DNA of 64,000 bases from Humulus lupulus (taxonomy: Eukaryota; Streptophyta; Magnoliopsida; Rosales; Cannabaceae): assembly GCF_963169125.1 (NCBI RefSeq), contig NC_084801.1, positions 78,371,696-78,435,695 on the forward strand. The letters are read 5' to 3'. The notes beneath the pieces were generated by a model that was not told the DNA's origin, searched no databases, and was given only the letters and a program-made list of their open reading frames with translations. Made by a program: the position numbers and the translations under genes. This document shows positions 1-12,297 of the stretch, in pieces. The first letter of the stretch is position 1. The number at the start of each line of letters is the position of its first letter.

Positions 1-147
1 TCTTCCCTTTCTCTTCCAATGTAGGTCCATCATACTTAGTCTCACTCCTCCAAATGACATCTTGACATTGTTCTTTAGGATTTACCTCATGGAAGTAGGC
101 AAATTTCCTTGCCGTCTACTACAGTTCATTTGAGCCAATTGACCTAT

Positions 148-1389
148 TTATGTCTCCAAACTTCTGATGGAAAACCTTGTCTCTGTCATGAATTGATTTA
201 ATTGATCTGGTTGAATTATTGGTGGGTTCATTTGAGGAGGTGGTGGATGAGATGGGTGTGTGTTTGGATCATAATATGGTCTAGCATGTAATCCATAAGT
301 TTGTTGATGAGGTGGTTGTTGAGGTTGGTACTGTGGATATTGTGGTTGTAACTCTTGCTTATTTTTCCAAGACAGATTAGGATGATTATTCCAGGCATAT
401 GTATAGGAATTTGAGTAAGTATTGGGTGCAGGTTTTGAAAAATCACCTATAACCTGTGCTTGTGCCAAGGGCATATTGTTTACATTTGTTGAGCAAATAG
501 TTGTGCTCGAACATAGTTCATAAGAATGAGGTCCTCCACAAATCTCACAACTCATGACATTCTGTACTTGCATTGCTTGCGCGACTAGATTAGTTTGCTG
601 TAGTTTTTTTGTTAGAGATGCTACTTGAGCAGTCAATTGCGCAATTGGATCAATTTCTAATACTCCCACTACTTTCTTATTCTCTTGCTCAGTAGGCCAA
701 TTATAATTATTCATAGCCATCTCTTCCAACAGCTCATACGCTTCATTAGTGCTTTTTCTCATAAACGCTCCTCCTGATGCTGCATCTATAATTGTTCTTG
801 TATTTCCCCCCAAACCATTGTAAAATGTATGAACTAACAACCACTTCTCTATTCCATGATGTGGGCATCTCCTTTGCAATTCCTTAAATCGTTCCCATGG
901 ATCATAAAAAGACTCCCCATCTAGTTGATAGAAGTTATTAATCTCTCCTCTAATTCTGGTTGACTTGGCAGGAGGAAAATATTTACCAAGAAACTTCTGA
1001 GCCAAATCATCCCAAGTAAATATAGAATTGGCTTGTAAAGAATTCAACCAACTCTTAGCTCTGTCCCTTAGTGAAAATGAGAATAGTCTCAATCGTACAA
1101 CATCATTACTCACCCTATTCATTTTAAATGTCGCGCATAACTCCAAAATGTTTGTGATATGTAGATTTTGATCCTCATTTGGTAACCCCCCAAATTGTAT
1201 AGAATTTTGCACCATCTGAATAATAGAGGGTTTTATCTCAAAATTGTTATCCTCAATAGTTGGAGGACGAATGCTTGAATGTATCCCCGTAACAGTAGGG
1301 AGTACATAATTTCTTAATGGTGGATCAGCTTCAGCTGCATTACCCATATTTGCATTATTGTTAACAACGTTATTTGCATTCTCAACCAT
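148..1389 (-). CDS. Athila-type retrotransposon Gag, 3' part broken
   Basis: Structural Gag protein of a Ty3/gypsy element, which would form the cytoplasmic virus-like particle. The best start is the Met at 1389 (MVENANN...); the open frame extends upstream to 1512, but that part lies in leader sequence. The Retrotrans_gag core is visible in the middle ([20 protein letters not shown], then [13 protein letters not shown] and a Y/F-rich helix region). A CCHC-like knuckle with [13 protein letters not shown] follows, then a Pro/Gln/His-rich tail. The frame stops at 148, but recognisable Gag continues in another frame at 1-147 (residues resembling EVNPKEQC), so there is a frameshift or nonsense near 148. 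Lineage call rests on this Gag layout plus the adjacent tRNA-Asp-like primer site. The rest of pol lies outside the window. Confidence 0.85.
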   Translation of the reverse strand: MVENANNVVNNNANMGNAAEADPPLRNYVLPTVTGIHSSIRPPTIEDNNFEIKPSIIQMVQNSIQFGGLPNEDQNLHITNILELCATFKMNRVSNDVVRLRLFSFSLRDRAKSWLNSLQANSIFTWDDLAQKFLGKYFPPAKSTRIRGEINNFYQLDGESFYDPWERFKELQRRCPHHGIEKWLLVHTFYNGLGGNTRTIIDAASGGAFMRKSTNEAYELLEEMAMNNYNWPTEQENKKVVGVLEIDPIAQLTAQVASLTKKLQQTNLVAQAMQVQNVMSCEICGGPHSYELCSSTTICSTNVNNMPLAQAQVIGDFSKPAPNTYSNSYTYAWNNHPNLSWKNKQELQPQYPQYQPQQPPHQQTYGLHARPYYDPNTHPSHPPPPQMNPPIIQPDQLNQFMTETRFSIRSLET

Positions 1390-1596
1390 GGTAAAGTCCA
1401 GCCTTTTCTTTATCTTTCGATTCTTTCTACATGTTTTCTCAATTTCAAGATCTATTGGTAAGATTTCCTTTTGTCTACTTCCTCGCATATACCAACAATT
1501 CCTGAAACACAATATAGCCTTGATACAAATAAATGTATATTAAATAATAAAAAAAATACCAAATTAGAACAATTAACTATGATATTGGAAACTAAG

Positions 1597-1614
1597 TCTC
1601 CGACAATGGCGCCA
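1597..1614 (-). other. Decayed primer-binding site, tRNA-Asp type
   Basis: Read on the minus strand this is TGGCGCCATTGTCGGAGA, immediately downstream of the LTR end and upstream of gag, where a reverse-transcription primer site belongs. It matches the complement of the plant tRNA-Asp 3' end at 15 of 18 positions. All three differences are transitions (two G to A, one C to T), as expected from methylcytosine decay. Athila elements typically use this primer. Confidence 0.75.
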
Positions 1615-1620
1615 AAAACT

Positions 1621-4600
1621 TGATCACGAAAATATATATATATATACGCAAGTGCACATAATCGATTCAAGTAATATAAGATAAGTAAAGTATCGTTCCC
1701 TCGAAGACTGTCTTCCAAGTACCACTAATTGTTCTTTAAATTTCTATTTGGCAACTAAGAATTTAATTTTTTTCAATTTAATTTTAAATTTGGAAATACT
1801 TTAAGAAAAACAACTAAATAAAAGACTTAAATCACTATCAAAAAGACTAGGGTGTTAATTTCATCAACTTTCCATTATACTAATTGTATTAATAAATTTT
1901 AGATTTCTTTTTCTCTATTTTAATAGCAAGTTAAAATAAATCAATTCCTATTCTTTTTCATGATATAAGATCTCTGCCTATATGCGGATTTTATACATCT
2001 TTGTGATAAACTTAAACATATAGAAGACATTAAGCATGGAAACCTAATTACTACATAAACTATACAGGTACATTAATCCAATATGCAACCTATGTATATA
2101 TAATGATAGTATATTCAATTCTCAAATTTCAAATTTTGAATCAAAATCATCAAATCAAGCAAATATTGATAAAGTATTTACTAGCATTAAACATACATAA
2201 TGTAGATTAGAATAGAGAAGAAAAATCAATAGAACATCATAATTAATTTAGATAAAAATTCAAGTGACTACATGAAACCCTAGATAAAAATTGTTTAGTT
2301 CATATTAGACATGGATAACTCACTAAAATAATAATTAATGAACATAAGATTCATAAACTTAAAGAAGAAAGAAAAATATAAAACTGCAGAATTACTAGCC
2401 TAAGAAACAAAATTAGTCTTAGAAAACATAATTAAAAACTGACCTAATGACATAATTAAACCGTAAATACAAATTTATAGTAAAAAATTAAAAGAATCTC
2501 AGTTTTTACTGTGTGCGGGCACAACTGAGTCTTTTTGGGCCGCGACCCATATTTGTTATTGTAACGACCCAAATTTACTAATAAGGCTTAAGGACCATGA
2601 TTAGTGTGCCAAGAGGACATAATTGGTATCTATGTGAATAAATGATTAAATAAATGATTATGTGATATGCATGATCCTATGACTATATGGATATGTGAAA
2701 TACATGTTTATGAGAATTAATATGCATGTGGGCCCTATTTAGTGTATAAGGGCATGTTTATAATTTTGGCCGGTTGAGGGCATAAATGTGATTATATGTG
2801 TTAATTGTTGAGACCATATTATTATGTGGATATTTTTGGAGCATATGGCTCGAGACGGTCCTAGCGAGCGGTTTTGTGAAATAGTCACGGTGGGGATTTA
2901 TACCCGGGTTGGGGGAGCCTGGGGGTATTCTGGGAATTTAGAGAATATGTTGGGAGTTATTAGACAGTGGGTAAATAATTGGTGATTTGTTGGATGGTAG
3001 GATTTAGTTTGTAAATGTTAGGAACACTTGAGGAATTAGTGGGAATTGGGAGCAAATGACTATTATACCCCTAGATTAAGTTAAAGGTTAGTTTTGTTGG
3101 GAGGGGTAAAATAGTCTTTTGGTTAGTTAATGATTTGCTCAGCCTTTTTTAGGAAAAAGGTGAGAAGATTGGAGAATATTCCAAGGAAAGAAAGAAGGAA
3201 AAAATCTCAACTTACTTTCTCTCTCTCACCCTCACTGTTTCTCTCCTCTCTCTTCCCTTTGTTGTTTAATTCTTCAGCTGACGAAAGTGACTTGAGGCTA
3301 GGAGTTTTAGACAAAACGTTATGGGATTCAAGCTAGAATTTGGAGTTGGAATTCAGAAGAAAAATTTAGAGATTGAGCTGTATTGGGGTGAAGGTCTCTA
3401 CTGAAAGTTGGGTCTCCAATTCAGGTAAGAACATTGCTTTAGATTTCTATGTTTTGGCTTAATGTTTTACATTGAATCTTGAGTTCTTGAGTATGGGTTT
3501 AGTGATGATTTTGGCTGAACTTGTGAGGGGATAATACCTGCTGAATTTGATTGGTGACTTCAATTTTATTGCTAAGGTAATGAGGATTAAGATAGTTGGT
3601 TTATTCTTAAAACTCGTAACTTGATTGATAGTGGAATTAGGGAATTTTTTGAGGAAGGAATTCTGGGTAGGAGTGAGTGTTCTTGGCTGGGAAAAGGAGG
3701 AGAAAACCTAGGTTTTCTCTGGGTTTGCCGGGCGTGCCATGACCCAGCCTGGGGGTGCTGCGGCATGTGTGGACCTTTTGGCCTGGGAGGCTCTCTGACT
3801 TGGGGGAGCAACGTGACTTGCTTGGCCAAGTCACGACCCCCTCCCCTTTGGATTGGTAGTTTTCTTTCTGACTTGGGGAAAGTCATGACTTGCTGAGCCA
3901 AGTCATGACCCGCCTAGGTAGTTTGATCTTGGAAGTAATTCTAGTGTTGTTAGGACTCGGGGGTTCGAACCTAGGGGCTCGGGACAACTTCTATTACCCA
4001 GTTTAGTAGAAATTGAGATCCCGGAGGCTAGTTTTGTTCCCCAGGTATTTTATTTTTGATTGGAAGTTCATGGATATCAATGGCCCTTGTTACTAGGTTT
4101 ATCTCCAAGGCTCGACGCTAAGTACAGTGCTCAGAACCAGTTCACCTCCTCTGCTCATGAGAAAAATGTTGTATGATGGTATTAAGCCATGTGAGCATGA
4201 GAAAAATGACCTAAGAGTGCTGGAATTAATATTGGCGCACAGGACATGGCTCGGCCACTGTTAGCTGAGGTTAATTTAATAATCACTGAGCTTGGCCTAA
4301 GTGAGCCAGAGTTAGTGGGTTTAACACTGGGCTTGCCTAAGTGAGCCAAAGACAGTGGGTTAAACAGAGGGTGCGGCCTAAGGGCATCGACCCGAGTTAT
4401 TGTATTATATTTCTACTGTTTATAATTCATTGAATAAGATATGCTGAGTACCTGGAAGTTAGATTGTCGATTTATCAATTGTTATTACTGTTTAAGTGAA
4501 TGCTATGGCCTGCTGGATAATTGGTTAATGTCTTGTGAATTATTTGATTATCGATATTGATTATGATAGGATATTATGGTTTTCTTGCTGGGCCTCGGCT

Positions 4601-5446
4601 CACAGGTGCTACGTGGTGCAGATAAAGGCAAGGGTAAGATGAATCAACCATGGGTTGCAGAGCTATGCGGGCGAGGTGTACATTGTCAGCTGCTCGACCA
4701 CCACGGTCGAGGGTTTGTGCAGGGACAGAAACCTAAAATGTGTATTTTTTCATTAGAGTGGCTTTGTTTACTTATAACACTTGGAAATATGGTAAATATG
4801 TCTTCTAAACCATGTTTTGGGATCCCATGTACTAAACATTTATTTTAATGAAAATTATCTGTTTATGACCAAAATCTTTTAAACCTAACCTGTTTATGCC
4901 CTTAGGTTGAATTCTTAATAAATGATTTGGTTAGCAAGTCTTGCACTATTTTAAACACACAGTGTAACGGTCTTGGTTATCTCGTGTAAATTTTTCAGGC
5001 GCCGCTACTCAAGACTCTCAAGTCGTGGCTCGTGTCTATGTTTCCCCCTATCTGAGCCTCTATTTCCCTGTTGAATCATGACTTGTAAACCCAAGTCGCA
5101 ACATTAATTCCTTCCAGCAAGCATATGCGCCTTTGACATCACCTTGATTCACGACTCATAAGTCCAAGTCACGACTTTAGTTCAATTTTTTCTCATATTA
5201 GATCTTTCAACTCATCTCTTCATCAAAAATCGTCCTTTAGGCATTCTTAGTGTCATTTTTAGTCCAATACACGCCAAAAGCCTCGTTTTCCCACAATTTT
5301 TGCTTCTTTTTGCATTAATCGCATGATTCATCGCACTAACCTACAACAAAGACAAACAAAAGCATAATCTTGCACAAAAGACACATAAAAACTCAAGATT
5401 ACCACAAAAACCCCTTCTAAAATGACCCTAAAATGAAGTTATCACA
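1621..5446 (-). mobile_element. Athila LTR, split by a nested gypsy LTR
   Basis: On the minus strand the LTR begins TGTGATAACTTCATTTTAGG at 5446 and ends CGTGATCA at 1621, six bases before the primer-binding site, so it is the 5' LTR of the Athila element. Its own sequence is 1621-2559 plus about 4990-5446, roughly 1.4 kb, AT-rich, with a short AT microsatellite near 1629-1647. The middle is a different LTR (2560-~4980). The outer TSD cannot be tested because the other end of the element is outside the window. The stretch 1513-2559 holds no gene. Confidence 0.65.
2560..4980 (+). mobile_element. Solo LTR of the long TGTAAC gypsy family
   Basis: The left edge is TGTAACGACCCAAATTTACT, the start shared by the LTRs at 34447, 38209, 50437 and 57710. 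The right part carries the family's 3' block (TTTTCTTGCTGGGCCTCGGC at 4576 and CAGTGTAACGGTCTTGG near 4970). The right edge is blurred: the family normally ends GTTACA, here replaced by GTGTAAA at about 4990, while the left-flank word GTTAT also occurs at 4976-4980. No internal coding region lies between, so this is a solo LTR of about 2.4 kb inside the Athila LTR. The small open frames in it are not supported as genes. Confidence 0.75.
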
Positions 5447-5577
5447 ATTTTGGAAAATAGACAAAGATCCTACAATATGTATTTCCTACGATTAACCTCA
5501 GAGGCATAGTTGCTAGTTTATTTTCATGAATGAACATGTATGAAATTGAATGATATGTTAGGGTGTTAATTGGATAG

Positions 5578-6535
5578 TGTTGACCACGATTTTGGCCAAC
5601 GACGAGTAGACGCAAAAATGAGAGTAAACCTGGAATAGAAAATAAATGACACAAATAATTGTATAGTGGTTCAGCCCTAATTTGTTGGTAATAGCCTAAT
5701 CCACTTAGAATTGTTATATATGTACCTATACTTAAGATTAGATGAACCTAAGCCAACTGAGTTTCATAAGATTAAGTAAAAAAGTACAATGTTTCTCTCT
5801 CTAAGCTCTCAGAAAATGATCCCAGAATGCCCAAGTAACCGTTCCAAAGTCTCAAAACTAGAGAGCTTTTCCATCTCCAAAAAAGATTAGATCCCCTAAA
5901 ATGATGCCATAAGCTCTTTATTTATAGGCTCATGGATCATACATGAAAATTTTCCTGTTTTGGTGGAGTCTTTGGTTGTTTTAACCAATTTTATTTAATA
6001 AAGTAATAAAAAAATTCAAATAACAACGATATAGTTATTAGTTTGGGATACCTCAGAGATTCGCGTGGTAATTACGGGAATTCCGGCTGAAGTTGTTACT
6101 GAAGTTCTGCAAAGCAGTCACTGGGCAGTTAACTCTTGAGATTCTGAAACATTTGGTCAGCAATACTCCTAAATCTAACATAGCTGGTCGAATGAAACTC
6201 CTTTATGATATAAGTGGTTGGATAAAACACTTCCTGACTAGTTAAATCCTTACCTGGTTGGATAAACTTCCCTTCTGATGTGTCTAGTCGGGTGAAACTC
6301 CCTCCTGACCAGGAATAATTCTTATCCGGTCAGGTAAATCGTTTCCTAACAAGGTAAAACCATCTTTTCCATCAATTTCCTTCTGCCAGTGACATGACAA
6401 CTTTGCTGATTATTTTCTAACCTTTGCATTTCCCTTGGTTAACACACTTACTAGCCATTAATGCTTCACTTGGTAGACATGAGTTGCCACCTGTCACCTC
6501 TACCACGTCATTAAATTGAAATTTTGGGGATAACA
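5578..6535 (-). repeat. 3' LTR of the Tat element
   Basis: On the minus strand this begins TGTTATCCCCAAAATTTCAA and ends GTGGTCAACA, so it has TG...CA ends; length 958 bp. The matching 5' remnant is 20453-20679. A degenerate tandem array of about 32-bp units built on GGTCGGGTGAAACTCC-like words lies at about 6170-6360, in U3. A minus-strand TATA box (CCTATAAATA) is at about 5918-5928. It contains no gene. Confidence 0.85.
5918..5928 (-). promoter_or_regulatory. TATA box of the Tat LTR
   Basis: Minus-strand CCTATAAATAAAG, a close match to the plant TATA consensus, sits in the LTR about 600 bp after its 5' end and about 350 bp before its 3' end. This is a sensible U3/R position for the genomic transcript of the element. 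Confidence 0.6.
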
Positions 6536-6551
6536 TTTGCCCCCCAAGTTT
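6536..6551 (-). other. Polypurine tract of the Tat element
   Basis: Minus-strand AAACTTGGGGGGCAAA directly abuts the TGTTATCC start of the 3' LTR. Its position and purine run fit the plus-strand primer, and they establish the minus orientation of the element independently of the coding sequence. Confidence 0.8.
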
Positions 6552-6788
6552 ATTATATGATTTTGTCATATAATAAACTTTCTCCCTAACTCCTTATGAT
6601 GATCCACCAGTAAATTTAATATTTTCCGTGTCTTAAAATTCCTAAAATGACACTCTGCACTCTCCCGCCTTTTTCAAATAGACGCACGATGAAACTTTTT
6701 AGTTCACAAAAATGGCAGTCACTAGTTTTCTAGAAAGTGGGATAATGGGATATAGGAAAAATTAAGAGTTGAAGACTCCCCTCTTTTC

Positions 6789-6797
6789 CTATAAATA
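6789..6797 (+). promoter_or_regulatory. TATA box of the antisense gene in the Tat element
   Basis: CTATAAATA on the plus strand, with the same core as the LTR TATA on the other strand. It lies 250 bp inside the polypurine tract and just ahead of the antisense gene's leader. A start near 6820-6825 would give a leader running into the candidate exon that ends at 6961. Confidence 0.5.
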
Positions 6798-6819
6798 ACC
6801 CCATGCTTGCCAAAACTTC

Positions 6820-9800
6820 TCAAGCCAAAGAGAACATCACAAGAAAAAAAAAACTTGTCCTTGCTGCAGCCGATTTCTCATCCACTTCCAAGAGTGTCCC
6901 ATTTTCTTCAAGTAACTCAAAGCAAACTCTCAAGAAATCCAAGGTTCTTCCATCCATTTGGGTAAGTTTTCTCTTCTTAATCTCCACTTTTAAGCATTTT
7001 GAAGCTTTTAAATTTTGTACATGCTTTGCTAGAACAAGTGGTGGCCGAAACCCTCTTTTGAGAATGCCCCATTTGGAATTTTTGTTATGAATCTTAGAAG
7101 GATAGTGATTTCTTGGCTGTTTTGATGTATTTTAGGCTTTGGGTTAGCCAATTTCATGAAATTTTAGAGAAAAAATAATTTCCCATCCTCAAACATACAT
7201 TCGTGTTCATGGGTGTGTATGGATTCTTGGAGTTTTCATGAAACTTTTACAAACCATTGACATTCCCCTTTTTGATCTTGTTTTCATGCCGCAAGATTAG
7301 GAAAACGTGTTTGGGCTCCACATTATGCCCCATGCCTTTTCATCGATCAAATTCGTATTTAGCCATTCCCATTTAAGGCTTTGATTGCTCGGATTCCATT
7401 GAGCTAGTAGGACCACCAAGCTACCCCGGGATTCTAACATATGGCTCTTTTGAATCACATAGCCATTTGGGTACTTTAACTCATTGGGCCTGTTATCTCT
7501 TGAATATGGCTTATCAGAATCACCTAGCCGATTGGATGCTATCTTTGGCTCCTCGGCACTTGGTCACACACCACTCGGGTGTCGTGGCTCTAGCCGTTTG
7601 GACACTCTTGACCCCTCAGAACCAATTTAGCTCCTCGACAAAATTTCTTAACCACTCGGACCCCTTGTAGGGGCTCGGGCAATCATTGCCCCTTGTAACT
7701 TACTTAGCTCCACGACAACATTTTTTAACCGCTCGAATTATGCACTCAATCACTCGGGTTTGTGTGTATCTTAGCTGAACACACAACCTTATAGTTCAAA
7801 AACACATAGCACAAATTATAGGCCTAATGTCCCTAAACACATAGCACCCAAAACAATTTTCGTTTTCCTTGTGAACCGCATAAAATTATTACCGCTGCTA
7901 AAAAATGTCTTTATCTGGGCAGTAAAATCTTTTCACTGCTCAGAAATTTTTTTTACTGGAGAGTAAATATTTTTATTACTCACACACCACTCGGATGCTA
8001 TCTAAAATCTCCCCATATTTTTTGTAGATGAATTGCTTTGCCTATAGGGGAGGAGACAACCAAACAGACTCTAATTCTTCATCTCCCTCTTCAAGTGATA
8101 CCCTTCCGAGCAGCGATTCCTCTTCCAAATCTCCAGCAAACGAACCCCGAAAGACCGTTTTCGTCGTCTCAAGAAAATCCTTCTGCGGTCAGCTTTATAC
8201 TTCCTTCACGAAGATCAGTTCGTTATGCAGCAATGACAACACCAACTGATGAGGGTGAAAATGTCCAATCGACTCCCTCAGGAACAAGATCCCTAAGTAG
8301 CTCATAGAGCAACACAAAAGGTTGTTGAACAAGTGCCCTTTGTGGGAGAAAATCTATTGGAAGAAATTGAGACTTAAGATTCTTCAAAGCCTCCTCGCCA
8401 AGCTCGAAAAATTAGTACACCCATGAGAAAGGTTACCCAGACTTTTGCCATAGAAATCAAACAAACTGCTACACTTAAACCGAGGAAAGAAGAAGATCGC
8501 ATGCCTTCATGGTTCGTAGCTAAGGCTTCTATGCTAAACTCCAAAATGTTTGATAAACACATTCAGACTTTGGTTCTTGAAGGAGTGAATGTGATTTTTC
8601 CACACCCACACCAAAGAGCCAATAATCCTGGTGGAGCCTATTGTGCGTGGTCTAAGTATCACATTTATGCTGGAGCTACTATCCCTTTCCTTTAGGTCAA
8701 TAGGGAATTACTTTAATGTTTCTCCCTTCCAGATTACTCCAAATGGGGTACAAGCCCTATCTGCTCTATACGTTCTTTACCACTTCCACGGCTGGAACCC
8801 ACCCCCCACAAGAATACAGGTTTTTTCCACCTCTTTCATAGGCAAAAAAGGGTTAAGTACCTTCATGGTATTGCCCATAAATTGAATCCTTTAAAGTATT
8901 ATATGAAATACTTTCTTACTCCAGACATTAAAGCCAACAACTTGGCTTTTACGCATGCAGGCCCTTTTGATCAACCTCTCCCAACCAGGGAAATGCATGC
9001 TCGGGCAGAAGATCTCGCTAACATGCCCATTGAGGAGAATGATGTTGAGCAGTTGGTCACCATGTAGAATCTCAGATTGGTGGGATTGTTACAGAACAAC
9101 CAAGATATTGATGTGGGCAAAATGACTGATGAAATAGACACGATTGATCGATCTAATGCTGATACCGAAGTAGTGACTGACTAGTTTTCTCCTGAACCAT
9201 CCCCTCAGCCACGTCAACCAAGTGGTCTTATCATTAGAGAGCCTCTTCTTGAAAATTCTTACTGACCCGCCTTCCCTACCAGGCCTGGCAAAGGAAAAAT
9301 CATTGAGCTCCTTAGAGAAGACAGCTCATCGTTGGATGACAAAGGTAAGATTTTCATTGAAATTCTGATCTCAGGTTTTACTGACAGTAACCAAAATTAC
9401 ATTTTGAGAATGATTGTGATGAAAGTGTTGAAGTTGTCCTTCACAAAGGCCTTGCTCAAATTATGAGTGTAAGCATCTTATTAGAAACACTCACTTTCTT
9501 ATTGATTATTCTTATTCTAAATATTTTTCAAGTTATTTACTCCAGGGACTCATCACTTTTTGTCATGCTCAACGTCGAGCAGTTGACTATAAGGAGTTGG
9601 TCAAGGTCTTGAGTGATCAATTGGTGGAAGCGTAAGCTATGATTGAAACTCTGACTAAGTCTAAGAAAGATCTCTAAGGAAAGATTGAGCAGGCACAGAA
9701 AACAATTGTCGACCAGGATAGATCTCCAGACCAACAAGACATTGACTGACTAGCTAGAGAAAATGACTCATGGGAATGAAGAGTTGAAAAAAGACAAAGA

Positions 9801-10030
9801 AGTTGATCTGTGTCGTTATGAAGAGATTTGCTTCATTTCCTTCTATCAGATATCGAAGTTAACAAGCCTCTCAACCTTGACTTTCTCTCTGAAGTGGCAA
9901 GGGCAGAGCTTGCAAATGTGAAGCCAAGGCCACCAAGGAGGCAGCCATTCTAGCTTGTGTTGTGCTTGCTTCTCTTGATTTATCATTCCGACCAAAGGAG
10001 ATTCTAGATGTTGACGATGGTGTTAACTAG
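6820..10030 (+). pseudogene. Antisense extra gene of the Tat element (PF04195-like product)
   Basis: A gene on the strand opposite to gag-pol, between integrase and the 3' LTR. Tat elements are known to carry antisense ORFs here; their function is not established. A first exon ends near 6961 at a GTAAGTTT donor, and the second begins at 8028 after TTTTTTGTAG, giving an intron of about 1.07 kb. The product starts Ser-rich (8028-8160). A globular region follows at 8423-8885 (PSWFVAKASML..., then YFNVSPFQITPNGVQALSAL), which resembles the family annotated as 'putative gypsy type transposon'. It continues at 8882-9067 (YFLTPDIKANNLAF). The C-terminal part (about 9540-9990) is charged and helix-prone, like a coiled coil. 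Frameshifts near 8250 and 8690 and stops at 9066, 9182 and later make it non-functional here. Confidence 0.65.
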
Positions 10031-11050
10031 CCAGGAACCAATTTACCCAACCAATAAACATGCTTAGCCGACCAGAGAGCCTCCTACCTGACCAATAAAA
10101 ACTTTGTACCTGGCTAGTAATTTACTTGTTTTTCTTATACTTTTGTTGAGACAATTGCTGGTTATAAACTTTGATAGTTTGCTCGTATGGCCGAGTTATT
10201 TCACTTTCACTTTTTTTGCTAACCTAGAATATTCTAAGTCTTTTTAGACATAAAACATTATATGTTTTTGGAATATTAAAGTCATTTTGTCATATGCTAT
10301 ATATTTTCGCATGAGTACTTAGTTTTCTAACTTAGAAATTCTAGACATTTCATAAGTTCGTACTAAGTATACTTTCTAACACTCCTATTTCTCAAATATT
10401 TTATGAGCATAATGTTAATTTTTACACGAATATTTGCTTTTAATTTAAAATTTTGAAAGATGCCAAGTTACTTAGGATTTGTTAAACAAGTTAGCTCAAT
10501 GGCCTTTTTCGACTTTGAAAATTTGCAATTTAGCCTAAAATCAAATATTTTAACTCATGCTCTCGTTGGCTGCGTTGAATGATATACTAGTATACTCCAT
10601 GTGCCCCCCAAGTGATCGAGGGTTAAAAGATCCTTGGTCACTTGCTACTTGACCGAATCTGTTCGAGCAGTTATTACATGTGAAACTCAATGAATATAAA
10701 GAAAACATCAAAGCAGTTGAACACTGCTAGAATGCCCGACCAGTTAAATACTGTTAGTCTGCCCGGTCAGTTGAACACTGCCCGGTTTTTTTTTACCAGT
10801 TGAACACTGCTCGAATAAAATAATCAACACATATGCACAATTTGTAGCAAAATTTGATCGCGCTGCACGCGATCTCTTTTATTACTCGTAAATTATAAAA
10901 GGACAAAATGTGTCTAATAACGAGTCTCAAACAAACCAAAATTGTTAAAAAATAAATGACTGGCCAGCAAACAACCAGGTCATAAACATACTTAAATAAC
11001 AAGTAAAACACTTGAATCCAAGCTACCACTTTGTAAGAGGTATTTATTGA
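10031..11050. other. Spacer of the Tat element with short degenerate repeats
   Basis: AT-rich sequence between the antisense gene and the integrase end. At about 10690-10820 the phrase CAGTTGAACACTGC and variants recur every 30-40 bp alongside TGCCCGGTCAG. Similar wording occurs in the LTR U3 array at 6170-6360, so the element may have reused one repeat motif. I see no supported gene. Confidence 0.5.
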
Positions 11051-11370
11051 TAATATTTCCTCAGGTGCTCGCCATTCCAGTAGTTTCTGAGCAGCTCACC
11101 GTTCAGCCTAGAAAGTTTGTAAGTGTCGGGTGGTATGACTTGCTCAATCTTATATGGTCCTTTCTAATTTGGTGAGTCTTTGATGAACACCTTTCTGAGA
11201 ACCAAATCACCAACCTGGAACTTTCTATCTTTAACTCTTGAATTAAAATAGTGGCCCAACTTTTGTTGATAGGAAGAAACTCTCAAGCTGACCTTTTCAT
11301 ATTTTTCTTCAATAAAATCCAAAGGTTCAGCTAATAATTGATGATTCTCTTCTTGGTCATATGTGCTTCT

Positions 11371-12080
11371 TCAATGGGATGGGGGGTCGATCTCGACCGG
11401 TATCACAGCTTCATAACCATATGCCAAGGAAAAAGGAGTAGGACCAGTTGCTGTTTGAGAAATGGTTCTGTACGACCAGAGAACTTCTGGTAATTCTTCC
11501 GGCCAAGTTCCTTTAGCTTGTTCGAGTCTCTTCTTTAGGGTTACTTTCAACATTTTGTTTACTGCTTCGGCTTGCCCATTCACCTGTGGGTGAGCCACCG
11601 AGGAGAAACTCTTTGTAAAGCCATGTGTAGCACAAAAATCAGTAAAAAGATCTCTATCGAACTGAGTACCATTGTCAAACACTATCTTTCTTGGAAGACC
11701 GTAGGACATATGATATTTTTCACTACAAAATATAACACTTTTTTCGAGGTGATTGTCGCTAGTGCTTCACCTTCAGTACACTTAGTGACATAATCCACAA
11801 CAACTACTACGAACTGCACTCCTCCTTTTCCTTTGGGTAGTCTCCCGATCAGATCAATTCCCCATACCATAAAAGGCCAGGGACTTTGCATTTGCTTTAA
11901 AACGTTTGGAGGTGCTCTGGTTATCCTAGAAAATCTCTGACATTTATCACATCTTTTCACATATTCCATGGAGTCCTCGGTCATTGTAGGCTAGAAAAAT
12001 CCTTGTCGCAAAATCATTTTAGAGAGACTTTTCCCCCCAGTGTGATCTCTCTCCGTAAAATCCCTCGTGTACCTCAGCTA
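11371..12080 (-). pseudogene. Integrase of the Tat element, broken
   Basis: Integrase inserts the cDNA into the host chromosome. Reading down the minus strand, remnants of the zinc-binding HHCC region (HTGGKSLSKMILRQG, then CDKCQRF) lead into the catalytic core (WGIDLIGRLPKGKGG with the first Asp, FDNGTQF with the second, and the Glu-bearing HPQVNGQAEAVN). The tail GPTPFSLAYGYEAVIPVEI is a hallmark of plant Tat elements. A nonsense codon replaces the Trp expected after GFF near 11991, and the core is split between two frames around 11682-11709, so the enzyme is dead. Catalytic residues themselves appear preserved. Confidence 0.88.
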
Positions 12081-12297
12081 ACATGTTTTTTGACAAGTCG
12101 GGGTGTTATATAGTCGCACATCTAAGTAACAACATAGAGTACCAAATTCTATATAACACCCCCTCTATCATGACATACCGAGCAACCTGCCTCATTATCT
12201 TCATTGTATCATTGCGGTTATCCAGTAAGGTGCCTTATTCGAGGTATGTGATGATGGGTGTCATCCAAGTGTTAACTACTGTAACTGGAATTGCTTC

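Noticed and set aside
3587..3901. 104-residue minus-strand frame and its 91-residue plus-strand partner
   Set aside because: They lie wholly inside a solo LTR in a GC-richer patch, with no homology recognised and no matching frame in the related LTRs.
4976..4980. GTTAT as the right TSD of the LTR at 2560
   Set aside because: It matches the left flank GTTAT, but accepting it would end the LTR at ...GGTCTTG, not at the family's GTTACA terminus. The match may be chance.
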